A stretch of 64,000 nt of DNA from Lachnospiraceae bacterium KM106-2 (lineage in GTDB: Bacteria; Bacillota; Clostridia; Lachnospirales; Lachnospiraceae): contig AP018794.1 in NCBI GenBank assembly GCA_009731425.1, positions 2,301,960 to 2,365,959 on the forward strand, in the 5' to 3' direction. A program made the position numbers and the translations under genes. Below the pieces are notes generated by a model. That model did not search any database, had not been told where the DNA came from, and worked only from the letters and a program-made list of their open reading frames with translations. Below are positions 8,346-16,341 of this stretch, one piece after another (the stretch's first letter is position 1; the number at the start of each line of letters is the position of its first letter).

Positions 8346-9443
8346 TTATTTCTCAGTTCTTAACAGTTCCTCAACCACGTCTTTCTTTTCAAACAAGGTA
8401 CAGCCGCCCATATGTTCTTCCATAAGAATATTATTATCACGTAATCCTTGGAATAGTTTTGATTGTAATGCCTCTTTTAATGAGTGATCTTTCACATTCA
8501 TATCTGAATATGGTGAGAATGGACATGGCTCTGCTCCGCCATGTGAATTGATATGGAAGAATCCTCTTCCTGCTGCAAGACAGCCTCCTGAAGACTTTTC
8601 ATCCCCTGGGAAGGAAATATAGACCATATCTTCATACTTAGCTCTAATCTCTGTTAATCGCTGATCTAAATAAAGTCTCTCTGTCTCTCCTGGTGCAAGT
8701 TTTTTTGATTCTTCTGTTACAGGAACGTATTCTACATAAATGACAACTTTACATCCTTGATCATATAACTGATCTAAGAATTCATACGAAGTAACCTCTT
8801 TCATGTTCTCCGTTGTTACCGTAATGGAAGTTCCAAATGGAACTTGCTTTTTCTTTAATAGCTCCATGGCATTTGTAAGTTTCTCATAAATTCCTTCTCC
8901 ACGTCGCTTATCCGTACTCTCTTTATTTCCTTCAATACTAAGGATCGGTACAAGATTTCGATGTTGATCAAATACTTTCACATAAGATTCACCAATTAAC
9001 GTTGCATTGGTAAAGATCGGGAACATTACATTCGGGATCTTTGCTGCTGCCTCTATGACATCCGTTCTTACTAATGGCTCGCCACCAACCATAAGAACAA
9101 ACCCAATTCCAAGACTTTCTGCTTCTTTAAAAATATCGTTCCACTGTTCTGTCGTCAGCTGATTCTTGGCCGGACTATCCACGCAGGCATCTACGCCTCT
9201 TGAGTAACATCCTGCACAATGAAGATTACACTGACTAGTAACACTGGCGATCAAAAATGGAGGAATATGCTCTCCATTTTCCTCTGCCTGTTTTCTCAAC
9301 TTAGATGCTTTCTTACTTGCAAGTGCGTACTTTGCCATAAATAAACTTTCTTTTGGATTCTTTAAGGTTGCCTTTACAGCTCCAGCTACAATTTTCTCTA
9401 CTCCGCTTGTTAGATACTCTTCTAAATTAAACTTTTCTGCCAT
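8346..9443 (-). CDS. Radical SAM protein with C-terminal cysteine-rich (SPASM-like) region
   Basis: 365 residues. The N-terminal 60 residues are helical. The radical SAM cluster motif is CNLHCAGC (Cys72, 76, 79), followed by MVGGEPL. The C-terminus has GGCLAAGRGFF, PCPFSPY and GGCTLFEKKD, as in proteins binding extra Fe-S clusters. The substrate is unknown; related proteins modify peptides or act in heme and cofactor maturation. Its start is 1 bp from the end of the flavodoxin, a likely electron donor for reductive SAM cleavage. It is followed at 15 bp by the response regulator. Confidence 0.88.
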   Translation of the reverse strand: MAEKFNLEEYLTSGVEKIVAGAVKATLKNPKESLFMAKYALASKKASKLRKQAEENGEHIPPFLIASVTSQCNLHCAGCYSRGVDACVDSPAKNQLTTEQWNDIFKEAESLGIGFVLMVGGEPLVRTDVIEAAAKIPNVMFPIFTNATLIGESYVKVFDQHRNLVPILSIEGNKESTDKRRGEGIYEKLTNAMELLKKKQVPFGTSITVTTENMKEVTSYEFLDQLYDQGCKVVIYVEYVPVTEESKKLAPGETERLYLDQRLTEIRAKYEDMVYISFPGDEKSSGGCLAAGRGFFHINSHGGAEPCPFSPYSDMNVKDHSLKEALQSKLFQGLRDNNILMEEHMGGCTLFEKKDVVEELLRTEK

Positions 9444-9444
9444 C

Positions 9445-9867
9445 TTAATTTCTCCCCTCTTCTAAAAATGTTTTAGCAAATTCTTCTGCCTGCTTTAAAT
9501 CATCTTCATTTGGTCTTCCTCGATGCATCGCCGTGAACTGCCCTCTACAATAATAATTTCTCTCCTCTACTGTAATTCCTTTTTCCATAAGAAGCTTTTT
9601 TATCTCTGGGAATGCGCGTTCTGCCATAGCCGAGGTAGAAAAGATAGCGACGCGTTTTACTCGAAGTGGATTCAAAGACTTTATGTAGTCCTTCACTTTT
9701 TTATCAATTCCATTCCAGTAAACAGAGGCCCCTAAAAATAAAAGATCAACTTTCCCTTCTAGCTCCTCGTCGATTGTCAATGCTCTGCATCCTACTTCCT
9801 TTGCAATTGCATTCGCTAACTTCTTTGTATTTCCTGATTTTGAATAATATTGAACTGCCATTTCCAT
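9445..9867 (-). CDS. Flavodoxin
   Basis: 140 residues with the FMN phosphate loop YYSKSGNTKKLANAI at the N-terminus and FLGASVYWNGID and IFSTSAMAER in the flavin-binding loops. It is a one- or two-electron carrier replacing ferredoxin. First gene of the operon with the radical SAM protein and two-component system. ATG at 9867 is preceded by AGGAAG at 9 nt. Confidence 0.9.
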   Translation of the reverse strand: MEMAVQYYSKSGNTKKLANAIAKEVGCRALTIDEELEGKVDLLFLGASVYWNGIDKKVKDYIKSLNPLRVKRVAIFSTSAMAERAFPEIKKLLMEKGITVEERNYYCRGQFTAMHRGRPNEDDLKQAEEFAKTFLEEGRN

Positions 9868-9903
9868 TTCTAATAACTTCCTTTCTAATCTTCTATTTTA
9901 GAA

Positions 9904-9936
9904 AGCATATAGCAAGAATATGACCCCAATATGACC
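9904..9936 (-). promoter_or_regulatory. Promoter with 11-bp-spaced direct repeats upstream of the flavodoxin operon
   Basis: On the minus strand GGTCATATT occurs twice, starting exactly 11 bp apart (9917-9925 and 9928-9936), followed 7 bp later by a -10-like TATGCT (9904-9909). There is no good -35, as expected for an activated promoter. The geometry fits OmpR-family regulators, and one is encoded in this operon. Confidence 0.6.
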
Positions 9937-9941
9937 AAATG

Positions 9942-9972
9942 AAAATAGAATGTGCCATACACATTCTATTTT
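9942..9972 (-). terminator. Terminator after the methionine sulfoxide reductase gene
   Basis: A 13-bp perfect stem (AAAATAGAATGTG / CACATTCTATTTT) with a 5-nt loop. A/T runs on both sides suggest bidirectional function. Confidence 0.75.
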
Positions 9973-9978
9973 AACTTT

Positions 9979-10482
9979 CTAGATATGAAATTGATCCCAA
10001 TCGCATTTTCTTTCCAAAATATCAACTATCTTTTCTAATCCTTTTTGATCTTCTTCATCAAAACGAGAGAAAATAGGACTATCGATATCAAGAACTCCCA
10101 TTACTTCTTCTTTGATTATGATCGGAACAACGATTTCTGAATTAGAGGCTCCATCGCAAGCAATATGACCTGGGAATTGATGAACATCCTCCACCAATTG
10201 GGTCTTTCTTTCCTTTGCGGCTGTACCACATACTCCTTTACCAAGTGCGATTTTGGTACACGCTAGCTTTCCTTGAAAAGGTCCTAACTGCAATAACTCG
10301 TTTTTCATTAAATAAAATCCAACCCAGTTAATTTCCTTTAAAGCCTCATTTAAAATAGCCGATACATTGGATAAATCAGAGATCACTAAAGTCTGATCTC
10401 CCACAACTGATTCGATTTGGGCTGCTAACAGTTGATACATATCCTTCTTATCTTCTGGGTATATTGAACTTAATTGTTCCAT
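9979..10482 (-). CDS. msrC: Free methionine-(R)-sulfoxide reductase (GAF-domain fRMsr)
   Basis: 167 residues, a single GAF domain. Cys75, Cys85 and Cys109 have the 10- and 24-residue spacing of the catalytic and resolving cysteines in E. coli fRMsr. Family motifs WVGFYL, LGPFQGKLACTKI, GKGVCGTA, HIACDGASNSEIVVP and GVLDIDSP are all present. It reduces free methionine R-sulfoxide in the cytoplasm, using thioredoxin. ATG at 10482 follows AGGAG. It is 20 bp from the small membrane-associated gene upstream. Confidence 0.93.
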   Translation of the reverse strand: MEQLSSIYPEDKKDMYQLLAAQIESVVGDQTLVISDLSNVSAILNEALKEINWVGFYLMKNELLQLGPFQGKLACTKIALGKGVCGTAAKERKTQLVEDVHQFPGHIACDGASNSEIVVPIIIKEEVMGVLDIDSPIFSRFDEEDQKGLEKIVDILERKCDWDQFHI

Positions 10483-10502
10483 TGTGCTCCTCCTTGTTGT
10501 CT

Positions 10503-10859
10503 TTACTCTTCTAGTTCTTCAATACTTTCAATTGCATCAATTCTTATAATCTTTGTCTTAATATTCTTCTTTTTATCCAAGTAAGTGAATCGAACCCACT
10601 CTTCATCTACTTCTAAGATCGTTGCATCAACTTGATCATCTTCCAGTATATTCTTTTCTGCATCAATTACAAGCTTGCACTCTCTTCCTACTAATTTTTC
10701 TATTATCTTTGACATAGTCTCCTCCCCTTCTTGCTCGACACCTAGTTTCCTCAATCGTCGCTGAAGTTTTCTACATTTACGTTCTACCGCTCTAACCCTG
10801 CCCGGATAGGACGAATACATTAATAAAACAGCAAAACACAAATACCCCATCCATTCCAT
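10503..10859 (-). CDS. Small membrane-anchored protein of unknown function
   Basis: 118 residues. The N-terminus (WMGYLCFAVLLMYSSYPGRV) is a likely signal anchor, followed by a basic coiled stretch (ERKCRKLQRRLRKLG) and an acidic C-terminal domain (about residues 48-118, IIEKLVGRECKLVIDA to IRIDAIESIEELEE) with a small beta-barrel pattern. I do not recognise the family. The ATG at 10859 was chosen over a GTG at 10868 because GGGGGAG lies 8 nt upstream of the ATG. Confidence 0.6.
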   Translation of the reverse strand: MEWMGYLCFAVLLMYSSYPGRVRAVERKCRKLQRRLRKLGVEQEGEETMSKIIEKLVGRECKLVIDAEKNILEDDQVDATILEVDEEWVRFTYLDKKKNIKTKIIRIDAIESIEELEE

Positions 10860-10936
10860 GATTTCCACTCCCCCTATCCTTATTTGATATCCATTTTATT
10901 GAATCAATTTAATACTGTCAACTACCAAACAGTTTC

Positions 10937-11599
10937 TTACTTCATTCTCAACAGGAACATCCGATTATACATCTTATATTCCTCATAATAAATCTCTTCT
11001 TGCTTCTCTACCGTAAAGTACTGTTCAAAAAGAGCGATCCATTCCTTCGTAGAATTGTTCCATAGAAGAAGTCCATCATCCAATAGATTTCCCTCAACTA
11101 CATTAATTCCCTGCTCCTCTTGCTCTTCTTTCGTTAGATATGGATTCACTTTTACAAGTACTTTTCCATCTTTATGTACAATCCTTGCTACTTCTTTAAT
11201 TACTTCCATGGCATCCTTAGGGTATAAATTATCAATAATATTAGATAATACAACTGCATCCATAGCTCCATCTGCTAGTTCCTTCATCTTTTCTATACTA
11301 CCTGTCATGAAATGAAATTCTCCTTGCTCCATTAACTTTTCTCTCTCAAAAGCAAGATGAATTCCTTCTTCTGATAGATCAATGCCGATATGATGCTTCG
11401 TTCCTCTTAATGCCAAATAAAATAGGACACTACCATTTCCACATCCAAAATCAAGGACACTCTTTGTATCTTCACTGAGCCAGTCTAGTCCCTGATCAAA
11501 GATTACATTTCCTGTTTCTTTCTTATCGGGAACTTGAATGTCGATTTCCTTAAAGATCTGATTCCATTCTTTCTTACATTGCTCATACTTTGCTTTCAT
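10937..11599 (-). CDS. Class I SAM-dependent methyltransferase
   Basis: 220 residues. SAM-binding motif I VLDFGCGNGSVLFYLA, acidic residue in IGIDLSEEGI, and motif IV-like DAVVLSNIIDNLYPKD. The C-terminus (YYEEYKMYNRMFLLRMK) is unusual. Substrate unknown. ATG at 11599 is preceded by AGGAGG at 6 nt; the GTG/ATG two codons upstream lies too close. Confidence 0.82.
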   Translation of the reverse strand: MKAKYEQCKKEWNQIFKEIDIQVPDKKETGNVIFDQGLDWLSEDTKSVLDFGCGNGSVLFYLALRGTKHHIGIDLSEEGIHLAFEREKLMEQGEFHFMTGSIEKMKELADGAMDAVVLSNIIDNLYPKDAMEVIKEVARIVHKDGKVLVKVNPYLTKEEQEEQGINVVEGNLLDDGLLLWNNSTKEWIALFEQYFTVEKQEEIYYEEYKMYNRMFLLRMK

Positions 11600-11621
11600 A
11601 TTCATCCTCCTGTTCTATCCT

Positions 11622-12095
11622 CTATAGTACGTTTATCTCTTTTGCATGTTGCAGATGAATTCCAATATGTCCAATTCCAAGTATGATCGTTGCGGTTAAT
11701 AATACGATCAGTCTACCATACATACTTAGACATAAAAATGCTAAGATGGGAAGGGTTGCTCCTCCAACTGGTATCATAAATAGACTACTATAAAAGTCAC
11801 TCAATTTCCTCTCACTACGAAAATATCGAATCCACCAATACTCATAAAGCAGGATCCATACAATTGCAGCAACAAGCCATAGACTCCACCATGACCACTT
11901 TCTCAAATTGAGATTTCCACAGATTAAGACTAAGGTCGTAACTGAGACTTGTCCTACTCGTTCCATTGCTAACAAGATTTTATTTTCTTTGGTTGCTTCA
12001 TAACCATCTGGCTTTCTTTTCGTCCAGAAGATATTCGGTAGAAATAATAATATTAAAAATAATAATCCGATATAGGAAAAACCAAATCTGCCCAT
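11622..12095 (-). CDS. Integral membrane protein of unknown function
   Basis: About 157 residues with four to five hydrophobic segments (FSYIGLLFLILLFLPNIFW; VTTLVLICGNL; WLVAAIVWILLYEYWW; TLPILAFLCLSMYG; LIVLLTATIILGIGHIGIH). A few histidines lie in the last helix. No family recognised. ATG at 12095 is preceded by AAAGGAG at 12 nt; an alternative in-frame ATG at 12131 has a weaker GAGAAG. Confidence 0.6.
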   Translation of the reverse strand: MGRFGFSYIGLLFLILLFLPNIFWTKRKPDGYEATKENKILLAMERVGQVSVTTLVLICGNLNLRKWSWWSLWLVAAIVWILLYEYWWIRYFRSERKLSDFYSSLFMIPVGGATLPILAFLCLSMYGRLIVLLTATIILGIGHIGIHLQHAKEINVL

Positions 12096-12222
12096 TGGAT
12101 AGTTTCTCTCCTTTCTGACTAATTCAATCATAACATAATTCTTCTCACATTTCAGTTTTAATACATAGTTCAAGTAACTTTAGAAATACTAAATGAGAAG
12201 TACAAGAAGGAGGTCGATACTT

Positions 12223-12522
12223 ATGTCATTAGAAAAAGAAGAATATATTAAAGTAAGACAAGCGATGCAGGAAGGAGCTCGAACAATCCCTGATATCGAA
12301 CAAATGACTGACATTGTGATCGGTGATAATGATCATGCAAGAAAGATCGAAGAAGTATTAGAGAATGCATGCCGATGCGGCAAAGTCTCATATGATACTG
12401 TTGTTGATGCCGTAAAAAATGGTTGCGATACTTTAGAGAAAGTAGAAGAAGCTACCGGAGCAGGAACCCATTGTGGTCGCTGTCATAAGCTACTAGAACG
12501 TATCATCGCTGATAATAAATAG
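12223..12522 (+). CDS. BFD-like [2Fe-2S]-binding protein
   Basis: 99 residues. The C-terminal half has CRCG and, about 33 residues later, HCGRCH, the CxC/CxxC pattern of BFD-type (bacterioferritin-associated ferredoxin) [2Fe-2S] domains. The N-terminal half (VRQAMQEGARTIPDIEQMTDIVIG) looks like a degenerate repeat of the same fold without cysteines. It probably transfers electrons or senses redox or iron. ATG at 12223 follows AGGAGG. It is a single plus-strand gene between minus-strand genes. Confidence 0.8.
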   Translation: MSLEKEEYIKVRQAMQEGARTIPDIEQMTDIVIGDNDHARKIEEVLENACRCGKVSYDTVVDAVKNGCDTLEKVEEATGAGTHCGRCHKLLERIIADNK

Positions 12523-12530
12523 CCGATATT

Positions 12531-12571
12531 AAAAAGATCCTGCTGAATGTTACTGACACACAGCAGGATCT
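12531..12571 (-). terminator. Terminator shared by convergent genes
   Basis: An 11-bp perfect stem (AGATCCTGCTG / CAGCAGGATCT) with a 15-nt loop. AAAAA on the left gives a T-run on the minus strand, ending the XRE/membrane operon; it may also stop the plus-strand gene. Confidence 0.8.
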
Positions 12572-12577
12572 AATTCT

Positions 12578-13024
12578 CTAACAATTTCTTGTATAATACA
12601 CTTTCATCACTAATTTCACTAGTATCGTAAATATCGTCGCTCCAAATAAACCATAGAATATCATAATATTGAAGTACCCAGAAACCATAGCTCCAAGTAA
12701 TAATCCAGCCATCACAACATTCATAGCTGTTCCTCCTATCTTTGCTTGAATAAACAATCTTCTCTCATCCGTTTCCTCAATATACAGCTCTTTCAATTTT
12801 TCTTCTGACTTCATTGCCGCTATGTACTTTCCCATGAAATATATCATGACAAACTGAATTCCAATACATACCCCCATATTAAATGCGGAGACTAGATTCG
12901 TCTGCTTACTTTTTGTATTCGTTGCCAGATCAAATACTCCTAATCCTAATAGTAATAAGACCATGATATTATATGACCAGGCCACTCCCATACGTACTTT
13001 TAACTTCCTTTTAAAATTCTCCAT
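12578..13024 (-). CDS. Small membrane protein paired with XRE regulator
   Basis: 148 residues, four predicted membrane segments (SYNIMVLLLLGLGVFDLA; MGVCIGIQFVMIYFMG; MNVVMAGLLLGAMVSGYF; IFYGLFGATIFTILVKLV) with a cytosolic loop EEKLKELYIEETDERR between the second and third. This loop and size are typical of small membrane proteins encoded with short Cro-like regulators in Firmicutes. Function unknown. It begins immediately after the XRE stop codon. Confidence 0.7.
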   Translation of the reverse strand: MENFKRKLKVRMGVAWSYNIMVLLLLGLGVFDLATNTKSKQTNLVSAFNMGVCIGIQFVMIYFMGKYIAAMKSEEKLKELYIEETDERRLFIQAKIGGTAMNVVMAGLLLGAMVSGYFNIMIFYGLFGATIFTILVKLVMKVYYTRNC

Positions 13025-13025
13025 C

Positions 13026-13232
13026 CTATATCTCCTCCACTTCTGAAAAATCAAATATCTCTTCTATGTGCATGCCAAAATACTTCGCGATCTTATATGC
13101 TAAAACTAATGATGCTGTGTATTTTCCACACTCTAATGATGTGATCGTCTGTCTTGTAACGCCAACTGCCCTCGCTAGTTCCTCTTGGGATAACTTATTT
13201 TTCTTTCGAAGTTCCGGTATTCTTGTCTTCAA
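13026..13232 (-). CDS. XRE-family (Cro/CI-like) transcriptional regulator, TTG start
   Basis: 68 residues, almost entirely a helix-turn-helix domain ([21 protein letters not shown]). Homologues of this short type start [11 protein letters not shown]. Here that sequence begins at a TTG (13232) preceded by GGAGGT at 6 nt, and there is no ribosome binding site for the upstream ATG. It probably represses its own promoter, which carries three direct repeats. Confidence 0.85.
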   Translation of the reverse strand: MKTRIPELRKKNKLSQEELARAVGVTRQTITSLECGKYTASLVLAYKIAKYFGMHIEEIFDFSEVEEI

Positions 13233-13254
13233 ATTACCACCTCCATGATGCAAT

Positions 13255-13312
13255 GTTTGCTTTGCATTTTTAGTATAGTTTGCTTTGCAATAAATGTCAA
13301 GTGAACTTTGCA
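13255..13312 (-). promoter_or_regulatory. xre promoter with three operator repeats at 23-bp spacing
   Basis: Minus-strand TTGACA (13295-13300) and TATACT (13272-13277) with a 17-bp spacer form a near-consensus sigma-A promoter. TGCAAAGCAAAC lies in the spacer (13278-13289) and again downstream of -10 (13255-13266). A half-matching TGCAAAGTTCAC lies upstream of -35 (13301-13312). The three begin exactly 23 bp apart. Confidence 0.8.
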
Positions 13313-13326
13313 TTATTTTATATAAC

Positions 13327-13352
13327 AAAGGGGGGCTAGTTTGCCCCCCTTT
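13327..13352 (-). terminator. GC-rich terminator after the flavin reductase lipoprotein gene
   Basis: AAAGGGGGGC / GCCCCCCTTT, a 10-bp perfect stem with a 6-nt loop, 11 bp beyond the stop. It separates this gene from the xre promoter. Confidence 0.75.
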
Positions 13353-13362
13353 ACTTCTTTAT

Positions 13363-15309
13363 TTATTTGATATTCTTACTAGCATTGATTCCGGCTAATC
13401 TACCAGATGTGTATGCAAATCCAAGTGTACCACCTTCAAAGTCTACATAAGCTTTTCCGTACATACCACCTGCATCAGCTCCTGCTGCATATAAACCTTC
13501 AATTACATTAGCATCTTTATCAACTACTTGCATATTTTCGTTAATACGGATACCGCCTAATGTACTTAAGTTACGTGCACAGAATTTAATTGCATAGTAA
13601 GGTCCTTCTTTTACTTCAATTAAACGTTTTGTATCAGCAAAGAATTGTTCGTCTTTACCAGTTTTGATCGCATTGTTGTATTGTTTTACAGATTTCTTTA
13701 ATTCAGAAGCATCTACATTCATTTGTTTTGCTAAATCTTCAATAGAATCACCTTTAAATACAACACCGCTGTCTAATACAGAATCAAAGATCTTTGCATA
13801 ATCTCTTGGTGTGTGTTGTTCTTTGTAGTAATCATCTGTACTGTTTGGTTCGTTAAATTCCATATAGAACTGTTCGTCACCAACCCATTTTTTGAATTGA
13901 TCTTCAAGTACGTAAGTTCCTTTTTTCGCAACTTTATCTAACGTAGCGCTATCAACGATTACATATTCAACTTGTCCTGGCTGCATTGCAATTTCAGCAC
14001 CATGAACAGAATATAATGTTACATTTGTTTCATCACCGAAACGTTTCCCTTGTGAGTTAACTCTTAAGTTAGGGAACATCGTCCAGTTTGTAAGTGAGAA
14101 CCAGTCATCACCAAGTTTTTCAGATAATTTACCGATTTGATCTCCAGTGAATGTTTCCCAGAAATAATGCATTGTTTCTGTACCAAGTTTATCAGCACCA
14201 GCGCTCCAAGCCATATTTAAGCCATCACCTGTATTTTGCTGTACTTCACCCATTGTGTAGTTTTCGCCTTGGTATTCTTTTAACATTTCTTCGTTTCCGC
14301 CGTAACCACCTGTTGCAATTACAACCGCTTTCGCGTTAATGCTTAAAGTAGTACCATCTTCTTTTTTCGCTTTTACACCTGTTACTTTACCATCTTTTGT
14401 GATAAGTTCACTTGCAGGTGTAGACCATCTTACATCTCCGCCGGCTTTTTTAAATGTTTCTACTAAATTAGTGATCGCTACTGTACCACCTTCAGCATAT
14501 CCGTGTAAAGTAGATGGCATTCCTTGATGTGCATATGCACCGCCAGAACCTGAATCTACTAAGTTTAATTTCATTCCATTTTCCATTAACCAATCTACTG
14601 TTTTACCAGATTCATTAATGATATTACGAACTAATAAGGAATTCATGTAACCTTCTGAAGCTTTTTTATATTCTTCATAAAGCCATTCTTTACTTACTTC
14701 TTCGCCTGCTTCTTTTTGAAGCTTACTATCAGCAGCAAACATACCACCAGCTAAGGTACCAGCACCCATAGGCTGTGCTGTCTTTTCAAGTAAGATAACT
14801 TTTTTACCACTTTGAAGTGCAGATAATGCAGCGGAAGAACCGGCTGCACCAGCACCAACAACTACTACGTCAGCTTCTGCTTCTTCTACTTTATTCGTAT
14901 CTGCCGATGCAGAACTCGCGCTTTTTAACGCATCAACATCACCGCCAGCTTGTTTTACACAATCTGTAACTGCATCGATGATCGCATTACTTGTTATCGT
15001 TGCACCACTTACAACGTCAACAGCAAGACTTTGTGAATCAACGATCTTAGTAGGAATTTTTTCGATCGCTGGATCAGCAATTCCTTCTGTTTCTTTTTGT
15101 TCTGTTACTTTTACATTCTTAATAGAATCTTTTGCAAATTCTACTTCAACCTTTACAGCACCATTCTTTCCTGTACCAGAACCAGTATAAGTTCCTTCTT
15201 TGAAAGATGTACTTGCTTTACCAGTTGATTTGTTGCTGCAGCCGATCATAGATATTGCACATACTGTACATGTAAGATAAACTACCGCTTTCTTTAAATT
15301 TTTTTTCAT
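13363..15309 (-). CDS. Extracytoplasmic FMN-binding/FAD-dependent reductase (fumarate/urocanate reductase family), lipoprotein
   Basis: 648 residues. Signal peptide with lipobox-like MIGC (Cys24). Residues about 38-118 are an FMN_bind domain with the flavinylation motif SGATITS (near 101-107), where ApbE-type transferases attach FMN to Thr. Residues about 146-648 are a FAD_binding_2 reductase domain (VGAGAAGSSA near 151; ATGGYGGNEEM; the C-terminal GLYAAGADAGGMYG). The architecture is that of surface flavoprotein reductases using small organic acids as anaerobic electron acceptors; the acceptor is unknown. No apbE or cytochrome gene is adjacent. Confidence 0.9.
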   Translation of the reverse strand: MKKNLKKAVVYLTCTVCAISMIGCSNKSTGKASTSFKEGTYTGSGTGKNGAVKVEVEFAKDSIKNVKVTEQKETEGIADPAIEKIPTKIVDSQSLAVDVVSGATITSNAIIDAVTDCVKQAGGDVDALKSASSASADTNKVEEAEADVVVVGAGAAGSSAALSALQSGKKVILLEKTAQPMGAGTLAGGMFAADSKLQKEAGEEVSKEWLYEEYKKASEGYMNSLLVRNIINESGKTVDWLMENGMKLNLVDSGSGGAYAHQGMPSTLHGYAEGGTVAITNLVETFKKAGGDVRWSTPASELITKDGKVTGVKAKKEDGTTLSINAKAVVIATGGYGGNEEMLKEYQGENYTMGEVQQNTGDGLNMAWSAGADKLGTETMHYFWETFTGDQIGKLSEKLGDDWFSLTNWTMFPNLRVNSQGKRFGDETNVTLYSVHGAEIAMQPGQVEYVIVDSATLDKVAKKGTYVLEDQFKKWVGDEQFYMEFNEPNSTDDYYKEQHTPRDYAKIFDSVLDSGVVFKGDSIEDLAKQMNVDASELKKSVKQYNNAIKTGKDEQFFADTKRLIEVKEGPYYAIKFCARNLSTLGGIRINENMQVVDKDANVIEGLYAAGADAGGMYGKAYVDFEGGTLGFAYTSGRLAGINASKNIK

Positions 15310-15337
15310 ACTTCTCTCCCTAATTTTACAATCTTGT

Positions 15338-15365
15338 CAATATTTTAACATTAACATCAATATTG
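15338..15365. promoter_or_regulatory. Interrupted inverted repeat upstream of the reductase
   Basis: CAATATT and AATATTG arms are separated by 14 bp that contain TTAACATTAACAT. It lies 29 bp upstream of the reductase ATG, between it and the RpiR gene. It is a candidate operator, but AT-richness makes this weak. Confidence 0.3.
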
Positions 15366-15430
15366 TAACATAAGGGAGAGTCACTCATGCCTTCTGAACG
15401 AGAAATATAATTTCTCATTGAGAAAGATGG

Positions 15431-16213
15431 TTACCATCTTTTAGATTCAATCACCTTTTCATTTAACTGATTTCCTAACATATGAAGAATCATCTCCAGC
15501 ATGATCATATCACTCTCATTCCCATTACCTGCAAAGCTGATCGGCTGATCAACAAATTCTAAGGTCGGAGAGATTGGGATACTGGAGATCGCAATTGATT
15601 TCATCTTCTTCTTTTTTGCCTTCTTCGCAAGTTCCAGATAGAATGCTCCATTCTCTGGCATATATTGAACCATAAATATCAGTGTATTTTTGCCAGCCTT
15701 AACTACCGCATCAGTCTGATACCCCGGATTTAAGAATGCAGAGGTCTTTTTTCCCAACAGCACTAACTCCATTTGAAGACGCCAGATGATCGATGGCATA
15801 GGCATACCAATAAAGATGATCTGCTCCGCTTCTAGCATCTGTTCCACCACCTGATCCAGCTGCTTTCCATCTACCTCAGAAGTTACTTTCTGTATACGGC
15901 TGCATAGATACTCTCCATACTTCACTAGATTATTGTTACTTCCGACCATTTCAGGCATGTATCTTCCTGAAGTCATATACTGTTCCAAAAACATCTGCTG
16001 CGCTGACTTCATCTGGCTATGATTCTCATAATCCATCATTTTAATAAAGCGATACAACGTTGATGTTGAGATAAATAGATAGTCAGATAGCTCCTGCATC
16101 CCCATATGCCCGATCTTATGAAAATCTTTCAACATCTTTCCAGACACTTCATGATAAATATCATCATGTTGGTACGTATTATAAAATTCTAATAAACATA
16201 GTAAATCAATCAT
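15431..16213 (-). CDS. MurR/RpiR-family transcriptional regulator
   Basis: 260 residues. An N-terminal HTH_6-type domain (MGMQELSDYLFISTSTLYRFIKMM) is followed by a SIS sugar-phosphate-binding domain (IIFIGMPMPSIIWRLQMEL near residue 120). The usual Ser-rich SIS loop is poorly conserved, so the ligand may not be a sugar phosphate. ATG at 16213 follows GGGTGG. It lies between the siderophore transporter and the flavin reductase, either of which it might control. Confidence 0.8.
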   Translation of the reverse strand: MIDLLCLLEFYNTYQHDDIYHEVSGKMLKDFHKIGHMGMQELSDYLFISTSTLYRFIKMMDYENHSQMKSAQQMFLEQYMTSGRYMPEMVGSNNNLVKYGEYLCSRIQKVTSEVDGKQLDQVVEQMLEAEQIIFIGMPMPSIIWRLQMELVLLGKKTSAFLNPGYQTDAVVKAGKNTLIFMVQYMPENGAFYLELAKKAKKKKMKSIAISSIPISPTLEFVDQPISFAGNGNESDMIMLEMILHMLGNQLNEKVIESKRW

Positions 16214-16297
16214 TTTTCCACCCACAATATAATTTTCTACAATAAGTATGAACATAAAAACCATCACTGTAAATATGTAAAATATGGTAGAAAATAC

Positions 16298-16329
16298 AAA
16301 AAATGACACGAGTAAATGTGTCATTTTTT
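16298..16329 (-). terminator. Terminator of the siderophore transporter operon
   Basis: AAAAAATGACAC / GTGTCATTTTTT, a 12-bp perfect stem with an 8-nt loop and a T-run on the minus strand, 12 bp after the ATPase stop. Confidence 0.85.
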
Positions 16330-16341
16330 ATAAATATCCTT

